From contig JAOZPP010000049.1 in NCBI GenBank assembly GCA_029932675.1, forward strand, positions 1 through 22,783: a stretch of DNA of 22,783 nucleotides, in the 5' to 3' direction. The notes under the pieces are model-generated. The model was not told the DNA's origin and ran no database searches. It saw nothing but the letters and a program-made list of their open reading frames with translations. The DNA comes from a bacterium (GTDB lineage: Bacteria; SM23-81; DAOVCL01). The position numbers and the translations under genes are program-made. This document shows, piece after piece, positions 7,379 to 15,900 of the stretch (the stretch's first letter is position 1; every line of letters starts with the position of its first letter).

Positions 7379-7593
7379 CGGCTCCTCCTTTCATTGGACT
7401 ACTTCGCTTGCCTCTATCCAGAAAAAAAGGGGTCTTTGTCGCTCCCCGATCACCTCCTTTCCCCGGTGAGTTTAGGCACCAATTAGGAGACCAGACCTTA
7501 TGGGGGTTGCCCACCCCTTTTTGTGAGCGGTAATGAGGAAAGTATCTATAGGCAGAGAATGAGGGCTTTCGTCCATCTCCTCGAACTTCCCTA
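7379..7593 (-). other. 215-bp intergenic region with possible structured leader or terminator
   Basis: It lies between the TPR gene (ending at 7594) and the six-repeat gene (starting at 7378), both on the minus strand. On that strand it contains in order a GGGGT/ACCCC hairpin (about 7502-7516), a GGTCT/AGACC pairing (7493-7497 with 7431-7435) enclosing CTCC/GGAG and TCACC/GGTGA helices, then CCCC and a run of seven T (7422-7428), and finally the ribosome binding site of the downstream gene. This is either the terminator of the upstream operon or an attenuator-like leader. It matched no riboswitch class I know. Confidence 0.4.
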
Positions 7594-9372
7594 CTACGGC
7601 AGGGAGGACCCCTTTAACCTCCTCAGCTTCGTGCGTGCTTCATCGGCCAATATGCTCTCCGGGTATTTGGTGAGCAGTTCCTGGAGGGCCTTGATGGCCT
7701 GTGGTTGGTTATGCAGCCCGTGCAGCCAGATGGAGGCTATCTTCTCTTGGGCCCGATCGGCGAGCTGGCTGTGGGGATAGTCTCGCTCTAACTCTTGAAG
7801 GGTTTCTATGGCCTCTTTGTATCTCTTGGCCCCTTCAAAGGCCTGGGCCAATCCCCAAAGTGCTAAGTCGCTGAGGGTAGAGTCCCCCATATCCACGATT
7901 TGACGGTAGAGGTTTATGGCCTTGGCGTAGCTGCCTTGCCAGCAGAGCAATTCCGCCTGAGCAAAGGTATGGAGGATGTTGGCTTGGCCCAAGTGATCCT
8001 GAATGAAGATGGATTTCTCTAAGGCGTCGTTGGCATAGATCCCTGCAGGATGTGCTTTAGCCAGGGAGAGGTACCCCTTCTGGGCCTCGTCGAACTTCTC
8101 CTCGAAGTAGAGGATCTGACAGAGTTTAAACTTTGCCTCCTCCCTCAAGGTTTCCCCCTCCTTAACCTGCCTATAGTATTGCTTGGCCTTATCCATCTGG
8201 CCAGCCAAGAGGTAGGAGTCCCCTGCTCTGAGGAGAGCGGAGGGGTAGCGGTTGGTGTGGGGATACTCTTTGATTATCATCTCAAAGTCCAAGGCTGCTG
8301 CCTCCGGATCCCTCAGGTCCTCCAACTTCACCATCCCCAACCTATAGCGGATCTCGGCCTTTAAGTTAGCGTTTTTTGCTCCCTTTAAGGCTTCAGTATA
8401 CCTTTGGATGGAGAGCTGAGGGTGGGCCATCTCCCTCTCGCAGTCCCCCATCCCCATTTTGGCTTCTACCTCAACTTGGGGATGTCTTTTCATTACCCAT
8501 TCATATGCCTCTAAGGCAACAGAGGTAAAGCCCCTTCTTAGGGACTGAGAGGCAAAGGAGAGGATTAACCTCCCCTTGTCCTTCTCCAGATTGTCCACCT
8601 TCTGATAGTAGTGAAGGGCCTCCTGGGGGAGACCAGCTTCCGAGAGGAGATCAGCCAATAGGTGGTTGAGATGTGGATCTTGTGGCCTATCTATGAGGGC
8701 AACCTTCACTGCCCCAATCGTTGCCTCCCCTGCCCCCCGGATAAGGTAGTCCTTAAGCTTTCCCTCCACTTGGCGAAACCTTCTTTTCGGCTTCTGGAGA
8801 AGCCATTCGATCTGTTCCTGGGTAGCCCTACTATAGCTTCCCTGGATCTCATAGAGGTTGATCAGTTCCTGGCGGAAGAGGTTTGGTTTGCCTAAGGCCT
8901 TCCTTCCCTGGAGGTAGGTTTCTATCGCCTCCTCGATCATCCCCCTCTTGGCGTATTCGGAGGCGACCTGAAGATAGGAGCTCTTTGTGGTAGGAGAGAG
9001 CTCAATTATCTTCCCCCATTCCCTTTTTGCCTCCTCCCTCTTGCCTAAGGAGAAGAGCACCTGGCCTAATTCCTTGTGCAGGTTGGGATTTTTCGGATCC
9101 TCTCTTATCTCCTGGTGTAAGAGGGTGGAGAGCTTGGCATAGCTCTTGGTCTGAAAGTAAACCTCCTTCAACCCCCTCCTCACCCTCCTGTCCCCCGGAT
9201 GGGAGGCATAGAGCTTTTCATAAATGGCTTGGGCCTTGATGTAATCCCCGGCTCGCTTGTATCCCTCAGCGAGCCTGAGTTGATAGTCATAGGGCTTACG
9301 CGCCCAGCTATTGGAAAGGATGAGGAGGGGAACGAAAATGATGAGGGGAACTATTTTTAGAGAGTTCTTCAT
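7594..9372 (-). CDS. Exported tetratricopeptide-repeat protein
   Basis: A 592-residue protein with an N-terminal hydrophobic signal sequence (cleavage perhaps after SWA, residue 24), followed to the end by TPR helices, for example AGDYIKAQAIYEKLYASHP, ALHYYQKV, YKEAIETLQELERDYP and QAIKALQELLTKYP. Several units have the spacing of the YbgF/BamD/Tol-Pal type (DEAQKGYLSLAKAHPAG, ALLRAGDSYLLAGQMDKAKQYY), suggesting a periplasmic scaffold. Its ATG overlaps the TGA of the preceding DUF4175-like gene, so the two are translationally coupled and probably form one complex across the inner membrane. TPR proteins commonly accompany DUF4175 and VWA/Bat proteins in Bacteroidetes-type operons. No enzymatic motif is seen. 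Confidence 0.88.
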   Translation of the reverse strand: MKNSLKIVPLIIFVPLLILSNSWARKPYDYQLRLAEGYKRAGDYIKAQAIYEKLYASHPGDRRVRRGLKEVYFQTKSYAKLSTLLHQEIREDPKNPNLHKELGQVLFSLGKREEAKREWGKIIELSPTTKSSYLQVASEYAKRGMIEEAIETYLQGRKALGKPNLFRQELINLYEIQGSYSRATQEQIEWLLQKPKRRFRQVEGKLKDYLIRGAGEATIGAVKVALIDRPQDPHLNHLLADLLSEAGLPQEALHYYQKVDNLEKDKGRLILSFASQSLRRGFTSVALEAYEWVMKRHPQVEVEAKMGMGDCEREMAHPQLSIQRYTEALKGAKNANLKAEIRYRLGMVKLEDLRDPEAAALDFEMIIKEYPHTNRYPSALLRAGDSYLLAGQMDKAKQYYRQVKEGETLREEAKFKLCQILYFEEKFDEAQKGYLSLAKAHPAGIYANDALEKSIFIQDHLGQANILHTFAQAELLCWQGSYAKAINLYRQIVDMGDSTLSDLALWGLAQAFEGAKRYKEAIETLQELERDYPHSQLADRAQEKIASIWLHGLHNQPQAIKALQELLTKYPESILADEARTKLRRLKGSSLP

Positions 9373-12300
9373 TGGCTTTTGGAGAGGGCTTCAAAGTAGG
9401 CCTTGATCAACTCCCTATATTCTGGAGGATATTCATCCCCCAGCGCTCTGATTAGATCTTCTTTCGGCTGGGTCTTCTTGGCAGTAAGCTCTGGGGAAAG
9501 CTCTGCCGGGCTGCGGCGGACGACTTCCTGGCCGGGTGTAGCCCTTCTCTTTCTGCTATAGTCCCTTCGATGGAGGGAACGTTGGGCATCCAATAACCGG
9601 GAGAGGATCCTTTGTTGGCGATCGATCACCTTCTGATCGATGTTATGGCTGGCCAATTCCTCTTCCACTTTCTTCATCTCACCGGCCAGCTTGTCCAACC
9701 TGCCTAAGATCTCTGCCCTCTCCCCAAATTCCTTTTGCAATTGCTCCAATGATTTCCTTAATGCCTCCTGCTGGGCTGCCAGCTTAGAGAGGTTGCCCCC
9801 CAACGCCTTTTGTAGTTGAGCTAAGGTCTGTTGGTTGAGGTTTGCTTGTCCTTCAGCCAATGCCTGGAGCTGTTGGAGGAGCTGTTCCATCCCTCCCCCT
9901 CCGCTGCAGGAACACATTGAGTTACAGGCCTGCTGAAGCTGGATCACCGCCCGGTTTAGCGAGGCCATGGCCTCCTTCTGGGCCTGGGATGCTCCCCGGG
10001 AGCTTCGCCTTTCTAAGCTTTTTATCGCCTCCCCCATCTTCTGCAGCGACTTCCCGATGTTCCTCCCCAGTTGGGGGGAGATAAAGGTGCTCTTCTCCGA
10101 TGTGCGGAATATCTGGCTGGCTAACTTGTTCAAGCCCTGGGAGAGGTTATATTGATCCTCTGCTAACTGATTCAAATCGGAGGGACTAACGGATTTGGAT
10201 AGCCCCATCAGCTCTTCTTGCCTCTGGGAAAGGAAGAGGATGGCCCTTTTTGCCCTTTGCATCTCCTCCAAAACCTCCCTGTTCTGCTGGGCCATAAACA
10301 TATTTTGAAAAGAACTTAGATTAGAGGAGAGGCGGGAGAGGCTCTGGCTGACCTTTCCCTGCATAGCCTGTGCCTGAGGCCTATTCCCCTGGGAGAGGCT
10401 TTGACTGGCCTTCTGCATATCTTGTAAGGGTTGGTCTATCGATCTGGCCAGTTGAGCCATCTGTTGAGAGGGCATCTGAGGAAATTCGGACATTTGCTGG
10501 GAGAGTTTCTTAAGCTGATCTTGCAAGCTTTTCGCTCCCTCCCTAAGTCGGGACTGCTCTTCAGCCAGGGCGGGGAGCTCCCCCTCAGGTGATTGGGCGG
10601 TTTTCCTATTTAGCTCCTTCTGTTGTTCGGTGAGCTTCTGGGCGAGTTTTACTGCCCTATCTAAGCCCTCCTCTATCTGGATCCTCTTCAAAAGTTTTAA
10701 GGTTCGTTCCAGACTTTCCGTTATCTCCTTTTGGGATACCTGATAGTTAGTCATCTGGGAACTGAGCTTGTTCCTGTTCAACTTCTTGATGGCTTCTCGG
10801 ATCTTTTCTATTAGCCTCCTCAGCTCAGGGGTGGAGACCTCATCTAAAAGCCTCTGCACTTCAAAGAGCTTCTCCAAAACTTCCGGACTAGCCAGTTGGT
10901 TTTTCTCTACTTTGTCTAAGGTCTGCTCCATCCTCTGAGACAGGTTTTCCAACTGCTGAGCAAGCCTCTGTTGCTTTTCCAAGAGGGCCTGCACCTCTTT
11001 CTTCTCCTCCCAATCCATCCTTTTCGGGGAGAGCAAATCCTGGGCTATCTGATGTAGCTTCTGACTTAGCTCCTTCCCCTGTTGGACAGCATCCTCTAAG
11101 CTTATCGTCTGCTCTGCTTCCTCCCTCATCACCTCGGAAATTATCTCCTCTAATGAGGGAAAGCGGACCGTATACCTCTTGCTTTCCCCCTTTTTCGGGC
11201 CGGAGACCAAGTCGTTATCCCATACCTCAGCCCAGTAGGTGACCACATCGTTTGGTCGGAGGTTCAGCTTCGACAGATCCCAAAGCCAATCGATTTGGAG
11301 GGTCTTCCCAGGATCAAATCCTATCCTCTCCTTCTGGGGAGGATATTTGGCTTCGCCGCTTTTTACCTCATATCTTAGAAAAAGCTTGGAGAGACCATAA
11401 TCGTCATTGCCCAGGATACGCAGATTTATCAGCATATCCTCCGATAGGTCCCGATCCTCACCGGGCTCGGTTATCTTTACAGATGGGGGAAGGTCCTCTA
11501 TGGCCTTTATGCGGTATACAATGGGGTCCTTGTTTTCGTATCCTTCCCTGTCGAGGAGCTTTATGTAATAGGTTCTATCCTTTCGCACCCTAATCCGGGC
11601 CAAAGCATAGTTATCCTCTGCCCGGGCGCCAATTTCTAACTTATTATCCACTACCAGCTTAGCCGATTTGAGGGGTTTGTTTGCCCTTATTCGCATATCC
11701 ACCCCCGTTCCCACCAACGCCTCGATGTTGCCCTCGTCGACGACCTCCTGGTTCCCCAGACCAGTGTAGGAGGGATAGATGTATTTATAATTTAGTCCCA
11801 AGACCTTGGGCAGTTCAGTGATCTTGATCCAATATATTGGGCTGTGAGCATCACCAGCCCGGGCTTGGTATTGGAGGGAATCCTCGATGTCCTTAAAGAG
11901 GTAGGTGAACCTTCCCTCTCCAGAAAGTTCTTCCTGCCTCCAATTCTCCCTCTCCCGCCTCCAGAGGAGGTGGGCCCGGTGAGGGATCTTCCCTTGGGTT
12001 GTTATCTCTACAAGGAGGTCTGAGGACTTGAGCACCCGCACGTTCCCAGGCGTTACCTTGATTGATGTCTGAGCTGGCCTCTGAAACTTGGTCCAGGGGT
12101 GAGCTAATCTGCTTAGGGTAGGAAGGGTGGGGAAGGGGGTGAGGCCGAAGCCAAGGAGGAACCCTATCCCCAGGAGAAGGGCTAATCTGGCCATCCTCTT
12201 AGTTGGCCTCTTCTCTACTATCACATCCCAGTTTAAGGGGAGGGAGAGCCTTGCCGCCTGGAGGGCATTGGCATCGATGAGCTCGAGGGAATAACCTTCC

Positions 12301-12659
12301 GGGTTCCTCCTCTTCTTCTCCCAGAGCTGGAGGGTAGCCACCAACCTGTTGGCCAGTTGAGGGAATCTCCCCTCCACCTTTAAAGCCATTTCCAGGAGGG
12401 AGGGCCTCTTGATCAGAAACTTTAAGGTAAACCTGAGGAAGAGATAACCACAGGTGAGGCCAGCCAAACCAAGCAGGGTTAGCTTGAAGGTTGGAGGAAG
12501 CCAGAGGGTGTGCTCTAAAACCAAGCCCAGAGTTACCCAGCCAAGAACTACGCTCACCAACAGGGCGAGTCCAAAGAGGAGGAGGTTGGAGAGATAATTT
12601 CTGCGGAGGGAACGCAACCTCTCTTGGATCTTTTGATAGACCTCTTCCGGTTTCATCAT
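9369..12659 (-). CDS. DUF4175-like membrane protein with long coiled-coil domain
   Basis: A 1,096-residue protein resembling the DUF4175 family. Two hydrophobic helices (about 24-48 and 58-78) and a third (157-175) are followed by an extracytoplasmic beta-rich region with repeated Ig-like sandwiches (about 195-505), including YIYPSYTGL and DDYGLSKLFLRYEV. A glutamine- and leucine-rich coiled coil runs from about 515 to 1040, interrupted by the small cysteine cluster CNSMCSCSGGGG. Family members are usually encoded with MoxR, DUF58 and Bat VWA proteins; none is present here, only the TPR partner. The ATG has no Shine-Dalgarno sequence, and a promoter predicts transcription starting at the ATG itself, so the mRNA may be leaderless. 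Function is unknown; an envelope-spanning or stress role is an inference from the family. Confidence 0.85.
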   Translation of the reverse strand: MMKPEEVYQKIQERLRSLRRNYLSNLLLFGLALLVSVVLGWVTLGLVLEHTLWLPPTFKLTLLGLAGLTCGYLFLRFTLKFLIKRPSLLEMALKVEGRFPQLANRLVATLQLWEKKRRNPEGYSLELIDANALQAARLSLPLNWDVIVEKRPTKRMARLALLLGIGFLLGFGLTPFPTLPTLSRLAHPWTKFQRPAQTSIKVTPGNVRVLKSSDLLVEITTQGKIPHRAHLLWRRERENWRQEELSGEGRFTYLFKDIEDSLQYQARAGDAHSPIYWIKITELPKVLGLNYKYIYPSYTGLGNQEVVDEGNIEALVGTGVDMRIRANKPLKSAKLVVDNKLEIGARAEDNYALARIRVRKDRTYYIKLLDREGYENKDPIVYRIKAIEDLPPSVKITEPGEDRDLSEDMLINLRILGNDDYGLSKLFLRYEVKSGEAKYPPQKERIGFDPGKTLQIDWLWDLSKLNLRPNDVVTYWAEVWDNDLVSGPKKGESKRYTVRFPSLEEIISEVMREEAEQTISLEDAVQQGKELSQKLHQIAQDLLSPKRMDWEEKKEVQALLEKQQRLAQQLENLSQRMEQTLDKVEKNQLASPEVLEKLFEVQRLLDEVSTPELRRLIEKIREAIKKLNRNKLSSQMTNYQVSQKEITESLERTLKLLKRIQIEEGLDRAVKLAQKLTEQQKELNRKTAQSPEGELPALAEEQSRLREGAKSLQDQLKKLSQQMSEFPQMPSQQMAQLARSIDQPLQDMQKASQSLSQGNRPQAQAMQGKVSQSLSRLSSNLSSFQNMFMAQQNREVLEEMQRAKRAILFLSQRQEELMGLSKSVSPSDLNQLAEDQYNLSQGLNKLASQIFRTSEKSTFISPQLGRNIGKSLQKMGEAIKSLERRSSRGASQAQKEAMASLNRAVIQLQQACNSMCSCSGGGGMEQLLQQLQALAEGQANLNQQTLAQLQKALGGNLSKLAAQQEALRKSLEQLQKEFGERAEILGRLDKLAGEMKKVEEELASHNIDQKVIDRQQRILSRLLDAQRSLHRRDYSRKRRATPGQEVVRRSPAELSPELTAKKTQPKEDLIRALGDEYPPEYRELIKAYFEALSKSQ

Positions 12660-12665
12660 GTCTTA

Positions 12666-12694
12666 AAGATAAGCTTTTGTAGCTCAAAAGTCAA
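12666..12694 (-). promoter_or_regulatory. Sigma70-type promoter of the DUF4175-TPR operon, predicting a leaderless mRNA
   Basis: On the minus strand TTGACT (complement of 12689-12694), 17 bp and TATCTT (complement of 12666-12671) are followed after 6 nt by the ATG at 12659. The expected start of transcription therefore falls on the A of the start codon. The absence of a Shine-Dalgarno sequence fits this. Confidence 0.55.
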
Positions 12695-12827
12695 GCCATT
12701 CTCACTTATGAAACCCCTCAGAACTGAATAAGTTTCCACATAAGTTGTTCGGCTTGGGAGAAACATCAAAATGGTTTCCCTACACCTTCTTTTGTAGCTA
12801 CGGCACCGAATTCGCGGATGGAATTGA

Positions 12828-12855
12828 GAAGGGGAGCAGATACTTGCTCCCCTTC
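12828..12855. terminator. 11-bp perfect hairpin downstream of the giant exoprotein gene
   Basis: GAAGGGGAGCA and TGCTCCCCTTC enclose a 6-nt loop, about 50 bp past the TAG stop at 12906. It is the likely terminator of that minus-strand gene. However, the T-rich tail (TTTTATC) is on the plus-strand side, so orientation is ambiguous. Confidence 0.55.
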
Positions 12856-12905
12856 TTTTATCTACTACGAGGGAAGGTAGTCCTCACCTTGTCTGCTTGA
12901 AACTC

Positions 12906-15900
12906 CTACTTCAGAACTACCATCTTCTTTACCTGGGTAAACCTGCCAGCTTTAAGCCGGTAGAAATATATCCCACTGGTTACCTCTTGACCGATCTTGT
13001 TCTTGCTGTTCCACCTCACAGTGTAGTAGCCAGCCTTCTGGGCCTGATTAACCAGTCTGATCACCCGCTGGCCTAACACATTGTAGATGTCCAAGCTCAC
13101 TTTACAATCCTTGGGCAATTGATATTTGATCACCGTAATTGGGTTGAATGGATTGGGATAGTTCTGAGAGAGGGCAAATTCCCTGGGCAGTGGTGTCGCC
13201 TCAGATTGGGTTATTTTAGTGGCAATAGGCTGGCCATCTTTGTCTGCCAGCACAGCCTCCTTAAGATGCAGTTTGACCCGGCCAAGAAGATCCGGGGAGA
13301 CCTTTAGAGGTAGTTCAAGAATGGAACCTTTCCCCACTTCTATTGTTTTTCCCTTGAGGCTATAGACCAGTACCGTCATCTTCCCGCCCTCTGCATTAGA
13401 GGTTATGGTAAGATCCTTACACCTCTCTGTGGCTTTAGCTTTCTCAAAGCTGATATCCTTGGGTTCATACTCCAACTCTAACTGAAGCCCTGCCGCTGGA
13501 ACAGAACTCTTCAGCCCAATGGCAAAGCTAACCCCCTGAGTTGTTGCTTCAGCAGAAGACTCAAGAAAACCGACCTCAGCAGCCTTTTCCCCCTGGGTCC
13601 CTGCAGCCTTGGCTAAGACCTTGTCCTCACAGAACTCACATTCATCATAGAGGATGCAGTTGACCACTTTAATAATGTCCAGAATGTTAACGCTCCCATC
13701 ACAGTTACAGTCACCAGCCCATAACTGATACTCATGAGATGGCGGCTCTGGGGCCTCATCAATGCCATAGAGGATGATGTTCACCATCCTGATAATATCC
13801 AGGATGTTGATCTGCCCGTTGGCATCAACATCCCCCTTGCCAGAGCAGGCAAAGGTCCTATCCGTAGAGGCGGCACATCTCCACTCATCGTCATAGGAGA
13901 TAACCCGGAAATGATAGGTGGTGTCAGCCTGGAGCCCGGTCAGCTCAACAGAGTGGTGGAGAACTAAGGTGCTATCAAACAGTGAGGATAGACCATAGTC
14001 ACTGGTCAAACCATATTCCACCTGGCTGGTGGCTGGAACATTGGTGTCCCACCCTATCCGTGCTGAACTGGGCGAGGTCCTCTCCACATTGACGGCAATA
14101 ACGACAGGCAAAGATAGATCTAAATCTGCCTCTCCTGAGCTGTCCGGTGACTCGGTTGTCTCAAAGATCCCATCTCCATCTAAGTCAGTCCGCATCATAA
14201 AATCGGGGCTGGTAGTTACGTCTACTTCACTTACCGAGCTGTTTCCGCTTGGCCTCCCCCAGTAGGTGGCATAATATCCAGTCTCCCCGCTCATATCCGG
14301 ATAGAAAAGACCCAAGTCAAAGGTGCCTTCATCCCAACCCTCCACTCTAATGGTATAACCACACCCCAGGTCCAAAGCATCCCTGGAGATGAGGATGACC
14401 TGGATGCTATCACTTACCAGATAACTTTGAAACCCTGGTAGACTATCATCGCATATGCCTTGGCAATTACAGATGTGTAGATCCGCTGGACAGGCCAAAG
14501 AGGCAAACAGTCCCGAGAGACCAATATGGAAGTAGGGGAATTGAGAACAGAGCTCAAAGGTGACCTCACCTCCTGGGCACCAATCCAACCAATCCAGAGG
14601 ACATAGCCAAACAGAGGCCGTTGCGGACATACATTCCCTTTCAGGCTTAAAATTGAAGGAGTTCTTCCCCCCAAATTTCCAACCATCAATCCAGAACTCG
14701 GTGTCAAAAGAACCTTCTACTATTTCAGGAGCAAAAGTGAAATGTGCATCGGCATCCAAAAGGTAGAGAAAATGGAGCTTCCCGTAAGAGTGAAAGCCAC
14801 TTTCATCCAAGGTAAGTGAGGCCCCGTTGGCCATAAAACTGATTCCCACTATATCAAAATTCTGCTCTATAACTCCGCTGAATTCGCGGTGGTCCTCCTG
14901 AAGAACAACATTAAGGGAGCCCTTGAATGCCACCCCATGGAAGTAGAAGGGATAGTAGCGAGTTGATCCGCAATACCTTTGCTGAGCCAAATCCAATATG
15001 ATCTTGGACTCTACTTCGTCGAGCTTGAAGATGTCCCCCAGCTTTATCCCCTTCCAGGCTTGAAAGGAGAATCTCCTGTTGGCCCAATCAAGCTCTATTA
15101 TGGCCTCAGCAGCGGTAAAGTGGACATATTTTACCAAATCCAAATCTAGAGTAATATGTCCATATATATAGGCATCGTCATTAAACAGCCGGATTGTCGT
15201 ACCTTTCTTGATGGTAATGCCCACATCAATAAGCACTGTTTTTTCTCTTTCTGAACCTAAGGATTTCTCCATAGCTCCCTTTTTCGCTGAACCAAGGTGA
15301 GTAGAATTAGGCCCGCTTCTGCCCGTTTCCACAGGAGGAACAATACCTTTTTGTCTTAAGCGAGCTTGAATATTAGAAGTACGGGGCTCTTCACCTTTGG
15401 TAGGAGTATAGATTTGAATAGAAATGTCCTCCACTACGGTGACACTCAAGTCGGACAGATTGATGTCCAGCATACCAGTGACCGGAACCCCTGCGGAACC
15501 TAAGTCAAAACCAAACGCTCCTCCACTCTCCTCAAACTCTAATGCCCCACCAGTCAAACCTATGCGGAAAATGCCCCTGTCCATGAAAACGCCCACTGTA
15601 ACCTTTCCCTTGAGCAAGGAGACATCAGTAAATTGAATAGGGTAGGGTAGATCTACCTCCATATTTAGTCCAAAGAACGGTCGGTCATCCAACTTCCAGC
15701 TACCTGCTGAGGCCTCAATCACCCCAAAATAGGGGTCGTCAAACCGAATGTTACCACCTAAAGTGCCATTGTTCAGATCCAATACCAGGGCACCGCTCAA
15801 TGAACTTTGGAAGATTGCACCCGCCGCGTAATGAACCGTCCCTTCTATGAAGACAGCTCCCGTTGCTGGATCTACACTAAAGGTGACGATATTATCAACA

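Larger units (their letters stand above)
12660..12905. other. Intergenic region, 246 bp
   Basis: It lies between the start of the DUF4175-like gene and the end of the giant gene, both on the minus strand. It holds the promoter at 12666-12694, an 11-bp direct repeat CTTTTGTAGCT (12674-12684 and 12789-12799) and the hairpin at 12828-12855. I see no small coding frame with support. Confidence 0.7.

Noticed and set aside
7380-7520. Match to a known riboswitch (ZTP, THF or c-di-GMP types considered)
   Set aside because: Fragments such as GGGGAGCGAC recall the ZTP motif, but the conserved 3' element and the order of helices are missing.
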